Origin: Fibrobacterota bacterium
GTDB lineage: Bacteria > Fibrobacterota > Chitinivibrionia > Chitinivibrionales > Chitinispirillaceae
Assembly: GCA_023412475.1 (NCBI GenBank)
Contig: JAEYNR010000072.1
Span: 20,249 to 84,248 of the forward strand
DNA length: 64,000 nt
Direction of reading: 5' to 3'
The notes below the pieces were generated by a model. It did no database searches and was not told the origin of the DNA. It worked only from the letters and a program-made list of their open reading frames with translations. A program made the position numbers and the translations under genes. This document shows, one piece after another, positions 8,207 through 17,334 of this stretch. How positions within the stretch are numbered: the first letter of the stretch is position 1; each line of letters opens with the position of its first letter.

Positions 8207-9493
8207 ATGGGTAAGACTATTACGGAGAAAATCTTCGAGGCTCACCTCAAAGATGAACCATTCGAGGGAACCAAGGTTTTATCTCTCGATGTGGTGATGT
8301 GTCACGAGATCACTACTCCTGTTGCCATTGCCGATCTGGTATGGCGGGGGAAAGATCGGGTGTTTGATCCTGAAAAAATCAAAGCAGTGATTGACCATGT
8401 CACCCCTGCAAAAGACTCAAAAAGTGCGACTCAGGGCAAAATAATTCGTGAATGGGCATTTCGTAACGGGATAAAGGATTTTTTTGACATAGGATATAAC
8501 GGCGTGTGCCATGCTCTTTTCCCTGAGAAAGGTTTCATAAGACCTGGTTATACTGTGATTATGGGTGACAGCCACACCTGTACTCACGGTGCATTCGGTG
8601 CATTTGCAGCAGGTGTAGGGACAACGGATCTGGAGGTTGGCATTCTCAAGGGAGTATGTGCCTTTCGCCAGCCCAGGACTATACTGGTAAAGCTTGAAGG
8701 CAAGCTCTCCAAAGGGGTCTATGCAAAAGATGTAATTCTTGAGGTGATAAGACAGTTGACTGTAAATGGGGCTACCGACCATGTCATAGAATTCAGTGGT
8801 GAAGTTGTTGAAATAATGTCCATGGAGGAGCGGATGACTCTCTGTAACATGGCCATTGAGGCAGGAGGAACTTCAGGTTTGTGCATGCCAGATGCCACTA
8901 CGGTAGATTATCTATGGCCTTTTATCAAGGATGAATTTCAGAACAGAACTGAGGCAGTCAAAGCTTACAGTAAATGGCACTCTGATCCGGACGCAGAATA
9001 CGCCCGTAAATTAACAATAAATGTTTCAGATCTGGAACCGGTAGCCACTGTGGGGTACAAACCAGATCAGGTAAAGAAGTTAGTGGAACTTGACGGGACT
9101 AAAATCAATCAGGTATATATCGGCAGTTGTACCAATGGAAGGCTATCCGATCTTCGCAGTGCAGCAGCAATAGTTAAGGGAACCAGGCTGGCGGCCGGAG
9201 TGCGCGGGATTGTGAGCCCTGCAACACCTGAGATTTTCGCTCAGGCGATGCAGGAAGGGTTACTCAGAATTTTCATGGATGCGGGTTACTGTGTTACAAA
9301 TCCCACGTGCGGAGCCTGTCTGGGTATGTCAAATGGCGTTTTGGCACAAGGTGAAGTGTGCGTATCAACCACAAATCGCAACTTTAATGGTCGAATGGGA
9401 AAGGGAGGAATGGTTCATCTTGCCAGTCCTGCAACAGCAGCAGCAAGCGGTATCACAGGCACTCTTACTGATCCACGAAATTTCATGAAATAA
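8207..9493 (+). CDS. leuC: 3-isopropylmalate dehydratase large subunit (aconitase superfamily)
   Basis: 428 aa, the short LeuC/homoaconitase-type subunit. Together with LeuD it isomerises 2- to 3-isopropylmalate in leucine synthesis. [4Fe-4S] cluster ligands are visible: Cys in YIGSCTNGRLSDL near residue 303 and the pair in NPTCGACLGMSNG near 365. GDSHTCTHGAFGAFAAGVG near 121 is the substrate region. A good ribosome site (AAAGGAAA) precedes ATG 8207. leuD follows 26 bp later. A related substrate such as homoaconitate or methylmalate is possible because leuA and leuB are not adjacent. Confidence 0.92.
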   Translation: MGKTITEKIFEAHLKDEPFEGTKVLSLDVVMCHEITTPVAIADLVWRGKDRVFDPEKIKAVIDHVTPAKDSKSATQGKIIREWAFRNGIKDFFDIGYNGVCHALFPEKGFIRPGYTVIMGDSHTCTHGAFGAFAAGVGTTDLEVGILKGVCAFRQPRTILVKLEGKLSKGVYAKDVILEVIRQLTVNGATDHVIEFSGEVVEIMSMEERMTLCNMAIEAGGTSGLCMPDATTVDYLWPFIKDEFQNRTEAVKAYSKWHSDPDAEYARKLTINVSDLEPVATVGYKPDQVKKLVELDGTKINQVYIGSCTNGRLSDLRSAAAIVKGTRLAAGVRGIVSPATPEIFAQAMQEGLLRIFMDAGYCVTNPTCGACLGMSNGVLAQGEVCVSTTNRNFNGRMGKGGMVHLASPATAAASGITGTLTDPRNFMK

Positions 9494-9519
9494 AAAGGGC
9501 AACAGAAAGGAGAATCATT

Positions 9520-10047
9520 ATGAAAGCATTTGGTGGTCCTGTGCTTTTTCTTGACAGATCAGATATCAATACAGATGAAATAATTCCAGCAAAATATTTG
9601 ACTGAGGTAAGTAAGGAGGCGCTCAAGCCTTATCTTCTGGAAGATTTAAATTTGGATAGTTTCAAAGCTGATGGAAACTGGCGGGGCAGTGCCAAGGTCA
9701 TAATCAGCCGGGCTAATTTTGGATGCGGTTCTTCACGTGAACATGCGCCATGGGCACTTGAGGTAAATGATATCACCTGTGTTATCGCGCAATCTTTCGC
9801 CAGAATCTTTCGCCAGAACATGTTTAATGGCGGGATGTTGGCAATCGAGATGCCAGAGAAGACAATAAATGAGCTATTCTCATTGTCTGGAAAGGCTGAA
9901 GTCACCTGTAATGTAGATGCAGAAGCAAAGAAGCTTCTATTCTGTTGGTCTGGTGGGAAAAAGGAATATTCTTACTCGCTCAGTGAATTCGACGATGCTC
10001 TGGTTAAAGCTGGGGGATGGGTTGAATTTGCAGACTCCCGCTACTAA
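9520..10047 (+). CDS. leuD: 3-isopropylmalate dehydratase small subunit
   Basis: 175 aa, the swivel-domain partner of LeuC. Signatures: LDRSDINTDEIIPAKYLTEV near residue 10 and the substrate-binding loop NFGCGSSREHAPWAL near 66, then IAQSFARIFRQNMFNGG. AAAGGAG precedes the ATG by eight bases. Second gene of a leuCD operon; an imperfect terminator follows at about 10196. Confidence 0.93.
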   Translation: MKAFGGPVLFLDRSDINTDEIIPAKYLTEVSKEALKPYLLEDLNLDSFKADGNWRGSAKVIISRANFGCGSSREHAPWALEVNDITCVIAQSFARIFRQNMFNGGMLAIEMPEKTINELFSLSGKAEVTCNVDAEAKKLLFCWSGGKKEYSYSLSEFDDALVKAGGWVEFADSRY

Positions 10048-10357
10048 AAGTAGGTCTGGGCTGTGATTCGTGTGGTTTACATGATTGATGTTATGAGATC
10101 AAATATGATTGTGACAACATATTATATCAGAGTCCTTCACAATAATCACAGTTCAGAAACTGTCTTGTCTTAGTCCTGCCCAGCTTCTGATCGGAAGAAA
10201 TTTCCTAACCCGGTACACCACTTGTTAGAAGTTTCTTTTTCTTGAATGATGAGAATTTTTCAGATTTAACCTAATTCTCGATATGTGCAGTGCTTTTGAA
10301 TAGTTCTGGGATAAAGTAGCTGAAAGCTGGTATGCATTTTGTTGTGTTACCTTATAT
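10048..10357. other. Intergenic region after leuD
   Basis: No coding sequence recognised. It holds the candidate leuCD terminator and probably the promoter of the PagL-like pseudogene. Confidence 0.5.
10196..10242 (+). terminator. Candidate leuCD terminator
   Basis: Imperfect hairpin: agaaatttcctaac at 10196-10209 against gttagaagtttct at 10224-10236. It runs into TTTTTCTT. The stem is interrupted, so confidence is moderate. Confidence 0.45.
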
Positions 10358-10898
10358 ATGTCTGGTTTGTATCTAATCGAATATTATCCAAAAAAGAATC
10401 TATTCAGCATTTCTTTTCTACTCATTTTAATGGCCGTCACAACCTCTTTAGCAGAAAATAGCAGAGAGGGATGGTTTGGCGGGTTTTCTTTTTCATTTCT
10501 TCCAAGCCACAACCCCACAGATTTCTCATATTATGAAATTCAGGGTGTTTATCTAAATAATCTGGCCAGTCATAAAGATTTTATCTGTCTCATGGCAGGT
10601 TTTGGTGGTGCAATGGGGCTTTTGCAGCATAAAAACGAATATTCATTTCGGGCCATCATTTTATAAAGACATATTTATGCTTGTCCTTACAACCGGTCCG
10701 GCACTAATCACCAGATCCCGTTTCAGTAATCAAAACTTTGGTGGTCCACTTTCATTCTTAAGTTCCGTTGGATTAAATATCCATCCATTTTGGAGAATAA
10801 GTATAGCATATCGCTTGCAGCACATGTCAATCGTAAATCTTTTTAAAACAAACCATCGATTGAATCTTCATCTTATCGAATTGAATTTCTTCTTGTAA
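10358..10898 (+). pseudogene. Frameshifted PagL-like outer-membrane lipid A deacylase
   Basis: Two overlapping frames make one protein. The first (10358-10666) gives a signal peptide and early strands (GWFGGFSFSFLP). The second contributes from about 10640 to 10898. Removing one A from the run of five at 10631-10635 joins them into a protein of about 180 aa, the size of PagL/acyloxyacyl-hydrolase barrels. The joined C-terminus has YRLQHMSIVNLF followed by LNLHLIELNFF, resembling the PagL signature in which His-x-Ser is the catalytic pair; His and Ser are kept. It may be a real pseudogene, a phase-variable gene, or a sequencing error in the A-run. Confidence 0.6.
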
Positions 10899-10963
10899 AC
10901 ATTCAGCTATCTGATCAGAAAAAAGTAAAAATTATAAATAATAGCCAAATGAATTAATCGGAA

Positions 10964-11095
10964 TAAAATTCCAAACCACAAATCTTAAATTCTAAACAGT
11001 AATGAGATTTTTCAAGGTGACTAAAATTTATCAGCTAGTCCTTGTCCCTGTTTTACTCTTGCTTCCGTTTCTGTTCTTATTGTGGTGGTAGGGGA
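10964..11095 (+). repeat. Dispersed intergenic repeat, copy 3
   Basis: Lies between convergent genes. Shares ttccaaaccacaaatcttaa, then attctaaacagtaa, ttttcaaggtgactaaaa and a late tttctgttcttattg with the other copies. The tail is shortened. Confidence 0.65.
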
Positions 11096-11121
11096 GTCAG
11101 CAGACAGGTGCACAATCAGTA

Positions 11122-11154
11122 GGCAGGTCACATATCAAGTTTTTCTGACCTGCC
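11122..11154. terminator. Hairpin downstream of the RRM gene
   Basis: Perfect nine-base stem ggcaggtca / tgacctgcc with a 15-base loop, 21 bp beyond the stop of the minus-strand RRM gene. No clear U-run follows on that strand. Confidence 0.4.
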
Positions 11155-11174
11155 ATTTTGATGATTAGTCTAGA

Positions 11175-11477
11175 TTATACATGTCGATACTCATAAGTTT
11201 TAGGGCTTAAACCTCTGCTTCCAAAACGACTTCCATTTTGACGTTCCAGAGCATAATCCACTTTCAGCACTCTTCCTTCAAATTCAGTGCCATTGAGTTG
11301 CTCGACAACTCCATCAGCATTTTCGATTTCTACAAAGCAGAAACCACGGGATCTGCCAGTCATCTGGTCAGTCGGTATTTTAACAGAAAGAACTTCACCG
11401 AATTGCGAGAAAAGGTCTTTGACAGACTCTTCGCTACTTGAAAACGCCAGGTTTCCGACATAGATTTTTTTGGACAT
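11175..11477 (-). CDS. RRM-domain RNA-binding protein
   Basis: 100 aa, a single RNA-recognition motif. RNP2 is KIYVGNLAF (residues 3-11) and RNP1 is RSRGFCFVEI (about 43-52), with the aromatic positions that stack on RNA kept. A short basic, glycine-containing tail follows (NGSRFGSRG). GAGGAG lies eight bases before the ATG. Small RRM proteins of this kind act as RNA chaperones and are often cold- or stress-induced in bacteria. It is monocistronic, with about 260 bp of AT-rich DNA upstream. Confidence 0.93.
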   Translation of the reverse strand: MSKKIYVGNLAFSSSEESVKDLFSQFGEVLSVKIPTDQMTGRSRGFCFVEIENADGVVEQLNGTEFEGRVLKVDYALERQNGSRFGSRGLSPKTYEYRHV

Positions 11478-11735
11478 AAGGACTCCTCAGTCAGTTAAGG
11501 TGTTAATGATGCGTATGTAATATTGATAATAGTTATTTCATCCCTGTTTTATAAAACAATATAGTCAAAATAATTCTTCTCAATGACAGGTTAAATGTTT
11601 TCCTAATGTTATCTAAATATATACTGCAACGCATTTATTTGCAAATATTACTTTCATTATTAGAAATGATTTAATCCAATAAAATAATCCTTCTTTGTGA
11701 ATTATTGGATCTACAACTGATCATATCCATAAAAG

Positions 11736-13376
11736 CTATTTTAAGGAAGTTATATTAATCCTAACAAGCTCTTTGCCCCATCTTCCTCTTGGGTATTTTT
11801 CTATATAGATATTTCTCATATTTTCAGCAGTTTTATATTCATGAATCAACAGACTAAGCTTGACTATCCAATACAATGCATCTTCCTCATATTTCCCCTG
11901 TGGGTAATTCAGGATATATTGTTTATACAGATCAAGAGCGACGGTCTCTTTGCGCAACTGCTCACGGACAGTACTAGCCAATAAATAACCATAATACTCA
12001 CTGTTGGAATTGTGAGGATATTTTCTTATGTAGTTTTCCATCCCTGAAACCGCGCGCAGGTATTTTTTCAACATTAATAAAAGATCAATCTCCTCTGAGG
12101 CCATGTCATCACTCATACGGCCAACTGGAAACAACTGCTTGTAGTTCTTCACCAGTGAAAGTCTTTTTTCCGGTAATGTTTTCAGATGCTCCTTATGAAT
12201 AAAGTAACTTTTCACCCACGCATCTTCCCGTTGATTCATTCTGAATGAGTTGCCTTCAATTATCAAATGGAGCATATTTAAGGCTGTTTTGAACTTGAAA
12301 ACCGAAATATTATGTTGTGCCATTCTAATTAACAGTTTATAAACACTGTCTATGGTTTTGTTATTCTGGAGATTCGCGATGCTTCTAGCAGCATGGGCAA
12401 ACTCATCATTTTTTAACTGCACTTTCAAAACAAAAAGTAAATCTGTTTCAACATGTGATTTAAATGTCGCAGTATCTTTACCGCGATGGTAAGTACTTGG
12501 CGATTCTTTAACATAATTTTTCCGTATTTTCTGTTCAGCAGACAAAAAGAGTTCAGGGTTCCATATTATTCGCTTTTCTATTTTATTTTTTTCAAATACC
12601 TGACTAATGTCCGATTCAACCAGACAATTTGTTCTTTCTGAAATATCTTTCCTGTCTTTACTGGACCAGCTCCAACCCTCCTCTACAATTAAATTTGTTC
12701 CAAAGTGATCCTGCACACGAACCTTACCCTGATATACATGTAAAACAGAACCATTGATCGAATCATTGTAAATAGAAAAAAATGTACCTATTTGAGTAAA
12801 AATGGCTTGACTGGTTTTTATGATTACAGTATCTTTTCCGTTTCCGTTAATATTAACCGACAACAATCCTTCATTAAGGGAGATCGCAGTCTTTACCGAG
12901 TCAGCCTGATCCACCTTTATGCTTGACCTTTCAAACATCAAAACTCTCGCCCTGATGCCTGCTGCAAGAAGCACCTGTGTGTTATGATTTGTGGTAATCT
13001 TTTCTTTTAATTTTTTTAATGATTCAGGGTTTGGATTCAAATCTCCTGTTGCCGAAAGAACATTAATTAACCAATGTTGATGCTTTTCGATTGGACCTGA
13101 TTGTACTGTAACATTGTGTTTGTTAAAATTGAGGTGCAAATAAATAAAAAGAGGAATACTGCACATAAGAATTAGCGCCGCAATTGCATACACACGAATT
13201 TTACGAAGTTGAAAAAAAGAAGATTTTTTTTCCTGAAACTGCAGCTCTCTTGCACGCATGATGATTTGCTCTTTTGCAATGGCAACATCGCTTTTATCAA
13301 GTTCTATGCGGGAAAATCCCTTTTTCAGTATTGTATTTATCTGACGCTCACTCTTTTGCATAATCTTCCAATACAA
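11736..13376 (-). CDS. FecR-type membrane anti-sigma/sensor with C-terminal TPR-like repeats
   Basis: Up to 546 aa. ATG 13361 (five codons in, with GGAAG before it) is the likelier start. Layout: a cytoplasmic N-terminus of about 60 residues, one membrane segment near 64-85 (VYAIAALILMCSIPLFIYLH), a FecR-like beta domain at about 150-245 (VLMFERSSIKV, then HVYQGKVRVQDHFG), and a helical-repeat C-terminus at about 310-540 with TPR/YbgF-like units (ALDLYKQYILNYPQGKYEED, then IYIEKYPRGRWGK). It overlaps the ECF sigma gene, which marks it as the cognate regulator. The periplasmic repeats probably bind the protein that carries the signal. Confidence 0.82.
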   Translation of the reverse strand: MYWKIMQKSERQINTILKKGFSRIELDKSDVAIAKEQIIMRARELQFQEKKSSFFQLRKIRVYAIAALILMCSIPLFIYLHLNFNKHNVTVQSGPIEKHQHWLINVLSATGDLNPNPESLKKLKEKITTNHNTQVLLAAGIRARVLMFERSSIKVDQADSVKTAISLNEGLLSVNINGNGKDTVIIKTSQAIFTQIGTFFSIYNDSINGSVLHVYQGKVRVQDHFGTNLIVEEGWSWSSKDRKDISERTNCLVESDISQVFEKNKIEKRIIWNPELFLSAEQKIRKNYVKESPSTYHRGKDTATFKSHVETDLLFVLKVQLKNDEFAHAARSIANLQNNKTIDSVYKLLIRMAQHNISVFKFKTALNMLHLIIEGNSFRMNQREDAWVKSYFIHKEHLKTLPEKRLSLVKNYKQLFPVGRMSDDMASEEIDLLLMLKKYLRAVSGMENYIRKYPHNSNSEYYGYLLASTVREQLRKETVALDLYKQYILNYPQGKYEEDALYWIVKLSLLIHEYKTAENMRNIYIEKYPRGRWGKELVRINITSLK

Positions 13377-13950
13377 GTTGTGCTATCAGTTTGTACATTT
13401 TTTTTTCTGCTCTTTTTATTTTTCTTCTGACTGTATATTCAGGTATTTTTTCGATTTCAGCAATCTCATGTATTTTCAGCTCTGCGATATGAGATAAAAT
13501 GAGAATAACACGGTCATCAGCATCGATTTTTTTTAATGCTTCATTTACACATCTAATTGATTCGGTGTCCTCATTACAAAGCCAGTGTTCCCCATCCCCA
13601 TACCAGAAATCCACTTTCCCTCCGGTAACAGCCTTCAATTCACTGCTATTTTTCCTATATAATGAACGGCAGCCATTTGAAGCAACCCGACAAAGCCAAT
13701 GAACAAAAGGCTGTTTCCCCGGTTTGATCTTTTCATGATCCAAATATATTTTGAGAAAAACCTCCTGAGCATTATCCCTGGCAAGCTGCATATCAGAAAA
13801 AAACCTGTAACCGATATTAACCACCAGTTCATAATGCCGCCTGACCAGTTCAGAAAAACAGAACTCTTTTTCGGTATTTAAATTCTGCACCAGCTCCCAG
13901 TCTTCCAGAACTCTTATGCATCCAGACTTTTCAACTGTATCTTTTCGCAT
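13348..13950 (-). CDS. ECF-family RNA polymerase sigma factor (second system)
   Basis: 200 aa. Region 2 lies around residues 25-95 (LVRRHYELVVNIGYRFF, then ARDNAQEVFLKIY). Region 4 lies around 135-190 (LKKIDADDRVILILSHIAE and the helix-turn-helix KIHEIAEIEKIPEYTVRRKI). A linker rich in Trp and Gly separates them. It overlaps the FecR-TPR gene. A candidate promoter at 14025-14061 shares sequence and spacing with one upstream of the lipoprotein gene that starts at 18108. Confidence 0.9.
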   Translation of the reverse strand: MRKDTVEKSGCIRVLEDWELVQNLNTEKEFCFSELVRRHYELVVNIGYRFFSDMQLARDNAQEVFLKIYLDHEKIKPGKQPFVHWLCRVASNGCRSLYRKNSSELKAVTGGKVDFWYGDGEHWLCNEDTESIRCVNEALKKIDADDRVILILSHIAELKIHEIAEIEKIPEYTVRRKIKRAEKKMYKLIAQLVLEDYAKE

Positions 13951-14346
13951 ATATTAACAAGAACTTGCTCTTCTGAATTATCTAAAAAGTTTCTGTTCAA
14001 TACGCCTCGAACAGTTACTACCATATAACGTTTCTGAACAATAAGATGAACACTTTTTTTCCAGTAATTTTAAAACGGTCCCCTTTTAATGATAGCACCT
14101 ACTGAGGCTCTATCTGAGATTTTCTTAATTCCGATTCTACGTTCAGATAATTCTTTTCTATTGTTTTGATATTATTACTCCGACAATAAAAGATGCTTAG
14201 AGAACAGATATTTTTCCTTAATAAAATCAGCACCTTTTTGAATAAATTTAGTTACCGTAGTAATAGTTCTTATTTATATCTGATTAGATTTTGTCTTGGA
14301 TTTTTTTTCCGATTAAATAGCTGAGTAGTTACAAATGATGTTTTAC
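13951..14346. other. Intergenic region upstream of the second ECF sigma gene
   Basis: 396 bp, AT-rich, no coding sequence recognised. It holds the bipartite element at 14025-14061. The remainder shows nothing I can name. Confidence 0.5.
14025..14061 (-). promoter_or_regulatory. Bipartite promoter-like element, copy B
   Basis: On the minus strand GAAAAAAAGTGTTCAT (14061-14046) is followed after 14 bases by ACGTTAT (14031-14025). The same 37-bp layout with identical end sequences occurs at 18156-18192. It sits 74 bp before the ECF sigma start. A -35/-10 pair with an upstream A-tract for an ECF sigma is the simplest reading. Confidence 0.55.
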
Positions 14347-16077
14347 TTATTCAGGCTCATAAACACAACGGCATCCCAAATCCTCTTTACGCAATGTGGG
14401 ATCTGAAGAGAAACGATAGGTAACAGTAAGCTCTTCCAGATAGTTTTTAAAGCTTCCACCCCGAAAACTTTTTCGCAACCCGAACTCAGGAGATTGTGAA
14501 GATTTATCATCTGCATTATTTGAGTACCAGTCATTGCACCATTCACTCACATTTCCAGCCATATCAAATAAACCATAAAAAGAGATCCCACTGGCATAAT
14601 TACCAACAGGTGCACTATATCTTGCTCCATCACTAGCATAACCGGAATCATCAGAACCAATATATCCCACCACAAAATTAGCTCTATAATAAATAGGAGG
14701 TTTTTGGTCCTGATATGGATCACTTCCCCAGGGATATAACCGCTTATCGTTTCCCCTTGCTGCCTTTTCCCATTGTGCCTCAGATGGTAATCGTCCACCA
14801 GCCCATCTGCAAAATGCATCAGCATCACTCCAATTAATCCAAACTATGGGATGAAATCTCCATGTAGAATCCAGAGAAAAACCATTTTCTGTCTGGTGAA
14901 TTCCGATATTTTTTAGGCCAGTATGATACCTGTCTGCATCACCACTGCTGTTAAGAAATGAAACATATCTCTCCATAGTAACTTCATAGCGGTCGATCAG
15001 GAAAGCTGCAAGGTTCACTTCTCGCTGAGGTCCTTCGTTCATAGGAACCCCAACCCCATGCCGCCCCATTATGAAGCTTCCCCCAGGGATATATACAAGA
15101 TCTTGTTCAATTGTCACTCTGTTCACGCCAGAAACGATATTGCTTATTGATTGCTTGTTTAAATTGTCCACTGTAGTTACATAATAATAGTACCGGGATG
15201 CAGCTTCATCTATGGTTGTATCCAACCAGTTGGTATCAGTTCTGTTGTAGATGGAAATCACAGGATCGAAATTGACGGAATCTGTACTTCGATGAATTGT
15301 ATAACAGAGAAAATCGGAATTATTGTTTTTCTCCCAGACAATATGCAGATTAATAAAAAAGTCAGCCTGTATTGCGATTATCCGGGATGGAGCTGGAGGC
15401 ATATTAGCCATAGTGATTCGCAATTCATTACCTGTACTGATCTGACCACTTTTAGAAACCACATCTAACGAGTACAAGTATATATCATTTTCTTTTACAT
15501 CATAATCAACATAAAAAGTATCTTTTTGGTCAAAAAACTGGGCAATGGAGTCATTTCTTTTTGAATAAACATCATGCCTTATTAATCTGTAAAAAGAAAA
15601 CCTTTCAGCATCGCTTGAAAACCAGACCAGTTGCACTCGATCAGAATCGCTAAAAGTACCACTAGTATCCCATTGCACAGGTACAGGATTTCGATTTTCC
15701 AAAAAAACAGTTGTGTCTCTACCTTCTCTGGATAGAGAAAGAAAGAAAGGTTGATGTAACCGATGAGTGGTTGAATTAATACCTATAACCTGAACGATTA
15801 GTTTGTTTTGGGCAATATTTTCATTTATCCTGATGAAAGCATTGCCGTTGCTATCAACTTCTATGGATTCTGTTGTTTGTTGATAGCTGTAGATCAAACT
15901 GGCATCACCAATTTTTTCATTGGTGAATTTATCCATAAGGCAAACAGCACAACTAAACTCCGGCATTATAAAATTTGGGTTAGCCGGATCGTAGGGATTG
16001 TCTCGTGGAAGACATCCGAATAAAAAAAAGCTTACTGCAAAAATTATTGCTGCCGGATATTTTCTAATAATCATCAT
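14347..16077 (-). CDS. Lipoprotein with Fn3-like middle and sulfatase-modifying-factor (FGE-like) domain
   Basis: 576 aa. A lipoprotein signal ends at FLFGC (Cys about 22). The middle (about 130-320) contains Fn3-like repeats. Residues about 335-575 form an FGE-sulfatase domain: IPGGSFIMGRHGVG, FLIDRYEVTMERYVSFLN, WINWSDADAFCRWAGGRLPS, EAQWEKAARGN, GLFDMAGNVSEWCNDWY, SFRGGSF and GCRCVYEPE. The segment that carries the catalytic cysteines in true formylglycine-generating enzymes reads VTYRFSSDP here and lacks them. A binding or sensing role is therefore likelier than sulfatase activation. It starts 9 bp after the PEGA gene. Confidence 0.85.
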   Translation of the reverse strand: MMIIRKYPAAIIFAVSFFLFGCLPRDNPYDPANPNFIMPEFSCAVCLMDKFTNEKIGDASLIYSYQQTTESIEVDSNGNAFIRINENIAQNKLIVQVIGINSTTHRLHQPFFLSLSREGRDTTVFLENRNPVPVQWDTSGTFSDSDRVQLVWFSSDAERFSFYRLIRHDVYSKRNDSIAQFFDQKDTFYVDYDVKENDIYLYSLDVVSKSGQISTGNELRITMANMPPAPSRIIAIQADFFINLHIVWEKNNNSDFLCYTIHRSTDSVNFDPVISIYNRTDTNWLDTTIDEAASRYYYYVTTVDNLNKQSISNIVSGVNRVTIEQDLVYIPGGSFIMGRHGVGVPMNEGPQREVNLAAFLIDRYEVTMERYVSFLNSSGDADRYHTGLKNIGIHQTENGFSLDSTWRFHPIVWINWSDADAFCRWAGGRLPSEAQWEKAARGNDKRLYPWGSDPYQDQKPPIYYRANFVVGYIGSDDSGYASDGARYSAPVGNYASGISFYGLFDMAGNVSEWCNDWYSNNADDKSSQSPEFGLRKSFRGGSFKNYLEELTVTYRFSSDPTLRKEDLGCRCVYEPE

Positions 16078-16086
16078 ACACTGCTT

Positions 16087-17007
16087 TTATAGAATCATTT
16101 TAAAAAACATACCACAAATTGTTACACCGGCAGTAGTCCATAAAGAATTTCTGGCGATATTCCAACTAACCGCCCTATGGTATAGGTTATTGAAGTCAGA
16201 AGGAGGCTTTGCTGTTCGATACTCTTTCATAGAACGATCCTGAAAATAATGGCAGCCAAAACCAGCTCCTGCACACAGTAGTGATATGGTTAAAAACCTT
16301 ATTACAGTCTGCCTGTCTTTAATATAAGTGGAATCACTTTTTTCCAGAACAATATCATATTGATAAGTGTTTCCGCTTATAAAGCTCACAGGTATTTTTA
16401 TTGGAGAAAACGGTCTCTTTGCTAATTCCAGGCTGAAGGTACCAGGCTGAACCATTCCTTCAAACGGAGTGAAACCGATCTCTTTGTTATCAAGAAGTAC
16501 AGTTGCAGCTCCCGGAGTAGTAGATATTATCAACTGTACCATCGTTGTTCGCTGTAACCACATGAGAAGTTTGGATCCCAGTATGTCTGCGATTTCTTCA
16601 GTTTTTTCATCTCCGTTTATCATCAGGCTAATGTGAGATGTTGACACCTGTGCCATATCAAATATCTTTAACTTGATACTTAAGCCATATTCAGAAGTAT
16701 CAATACTGCCACAAAGAATGAACCGAGCACCCTGATTACGTGCCCTGATTATTGAAGATTCATCTGGAACAGAGTCGATAAAAAGCATAGTATCCAGAAT
16801 CGTTTCTGGGAAAAGAAAATGATTCTCAAGAGTTCTGTTAAGCACGATATTGAGCTGATCATATTCTTTTTTCACAGTATTATTGTTTATTTCCCCAAGA
16901 ACCACAACGAGCTCTTTATTTGGCTGTCCATAAGCGGATATTATAACAAAAAGAAATATAGCAATAAAATAGCTACGCACTTTTTTAAACCGGAAAAGAT
17001 CAATCAT
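16087..17007 (-). CDS. PEGA-domain envelope protein
   Basis: 306 aa from ATG 17007; an upstream GTG at 17028 is possible. A signal segment (YFIAIFLFVIISAYG) opens the protein. Residues about 30-150 look like a GNA1162/TolB-N-like domain (ELVVVLGEINNNTVKKEYD, then ARFILCGSID). A PEGA module at about 155-225 contains IISTTPGAATVLLDNKEIGF and TPFEGMVQPGTFSLEL. Two hydrophobic segments lie in the last 80 residues. PEGA modules are usually surface- or wall-associated. It is cotranscribed with the FGE-like lipoprotein and may deliver signals to the ECF/FecR pair downstream (inference from position). Confidence 0.75.
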   Translation of the reverse strand: MIDLFRFKKVRSYFIAIFLFVIISAYGQPNKELVVVLGEINNNTVKKEYDQLNIVLNRTLENHFLFPETILDTMLFIDSVPDESSIIRARNQGARFILCGSIDTSEYGLSIKLKIFDMAQVSTSHISLMINGDEKTEEIADILGSKLLMWLQRTTMVQLIISTTPGAATVLLDNKEIGFTPFEGMVQPGTFSLELAKRPFSPIKIPVSFISGNTYQYDIVLEKSDSTYIKDRQTVIRFLTISLLCAGAGFGCHYFQDRSMKEYRTAKPPSDFNNLYHRAVSWNIARNSLWTTAGVTICGMFFKMIL

Positions 17008-17028
17008 TTCTGATCCAAAGCTGAACAC

Positions 17029-17334
17029 AATTTAAGAAATGTTATTTTCAGGCTTAAATATAGTGTACTTCTTATCTGCAAGCAATTAAAGAGTTTTTTG
17101 GAATACTTGATTTCTCTATCAACAAGTGATGTTATTCACTGCTGTGCTTGTCTATTGCATTTTCCCATTCTTTTTATGACATGCTAAGACTGTATTTTTT
17201 TTTAAAATTTCTGGCGAGTCGTAGAGTTTCAGTAGAAACTACATACAACAAAAGAATATGCCTGCCCTTCTATAATATGCAAGGGCAGGCATATTTTTAT
17301 TCACAGGGGTATTTTGTGTAATAAACATTTACAA
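17029..17334. other. Intergenic region with strong hairpin
   Basis: Contains the hairpin at 17255-17295 and the promoter region of the PEGA operon. No coding sequence recognised. Confidence 0.5.
17255..17295. terminator. Rho-independent-type terminator
   Basis: Perfect 15-base stem aatatgcctgccctt / aagggcaggcatatt with an 11-base loop, 40 bp past the stop of the minus-strand lipoprotein gene. T-rich sequence follows on both strands (TTCTTTTG on the minus strand). Confidence 0.8.

Noticed and set aside
14347..16077. True formylglycine-generating enzyme activating a sulfatase
   Set aside because: The catalytic cysteine segment reads VTYRFSSDP without Cys, and no sulfatase gene is in the window.
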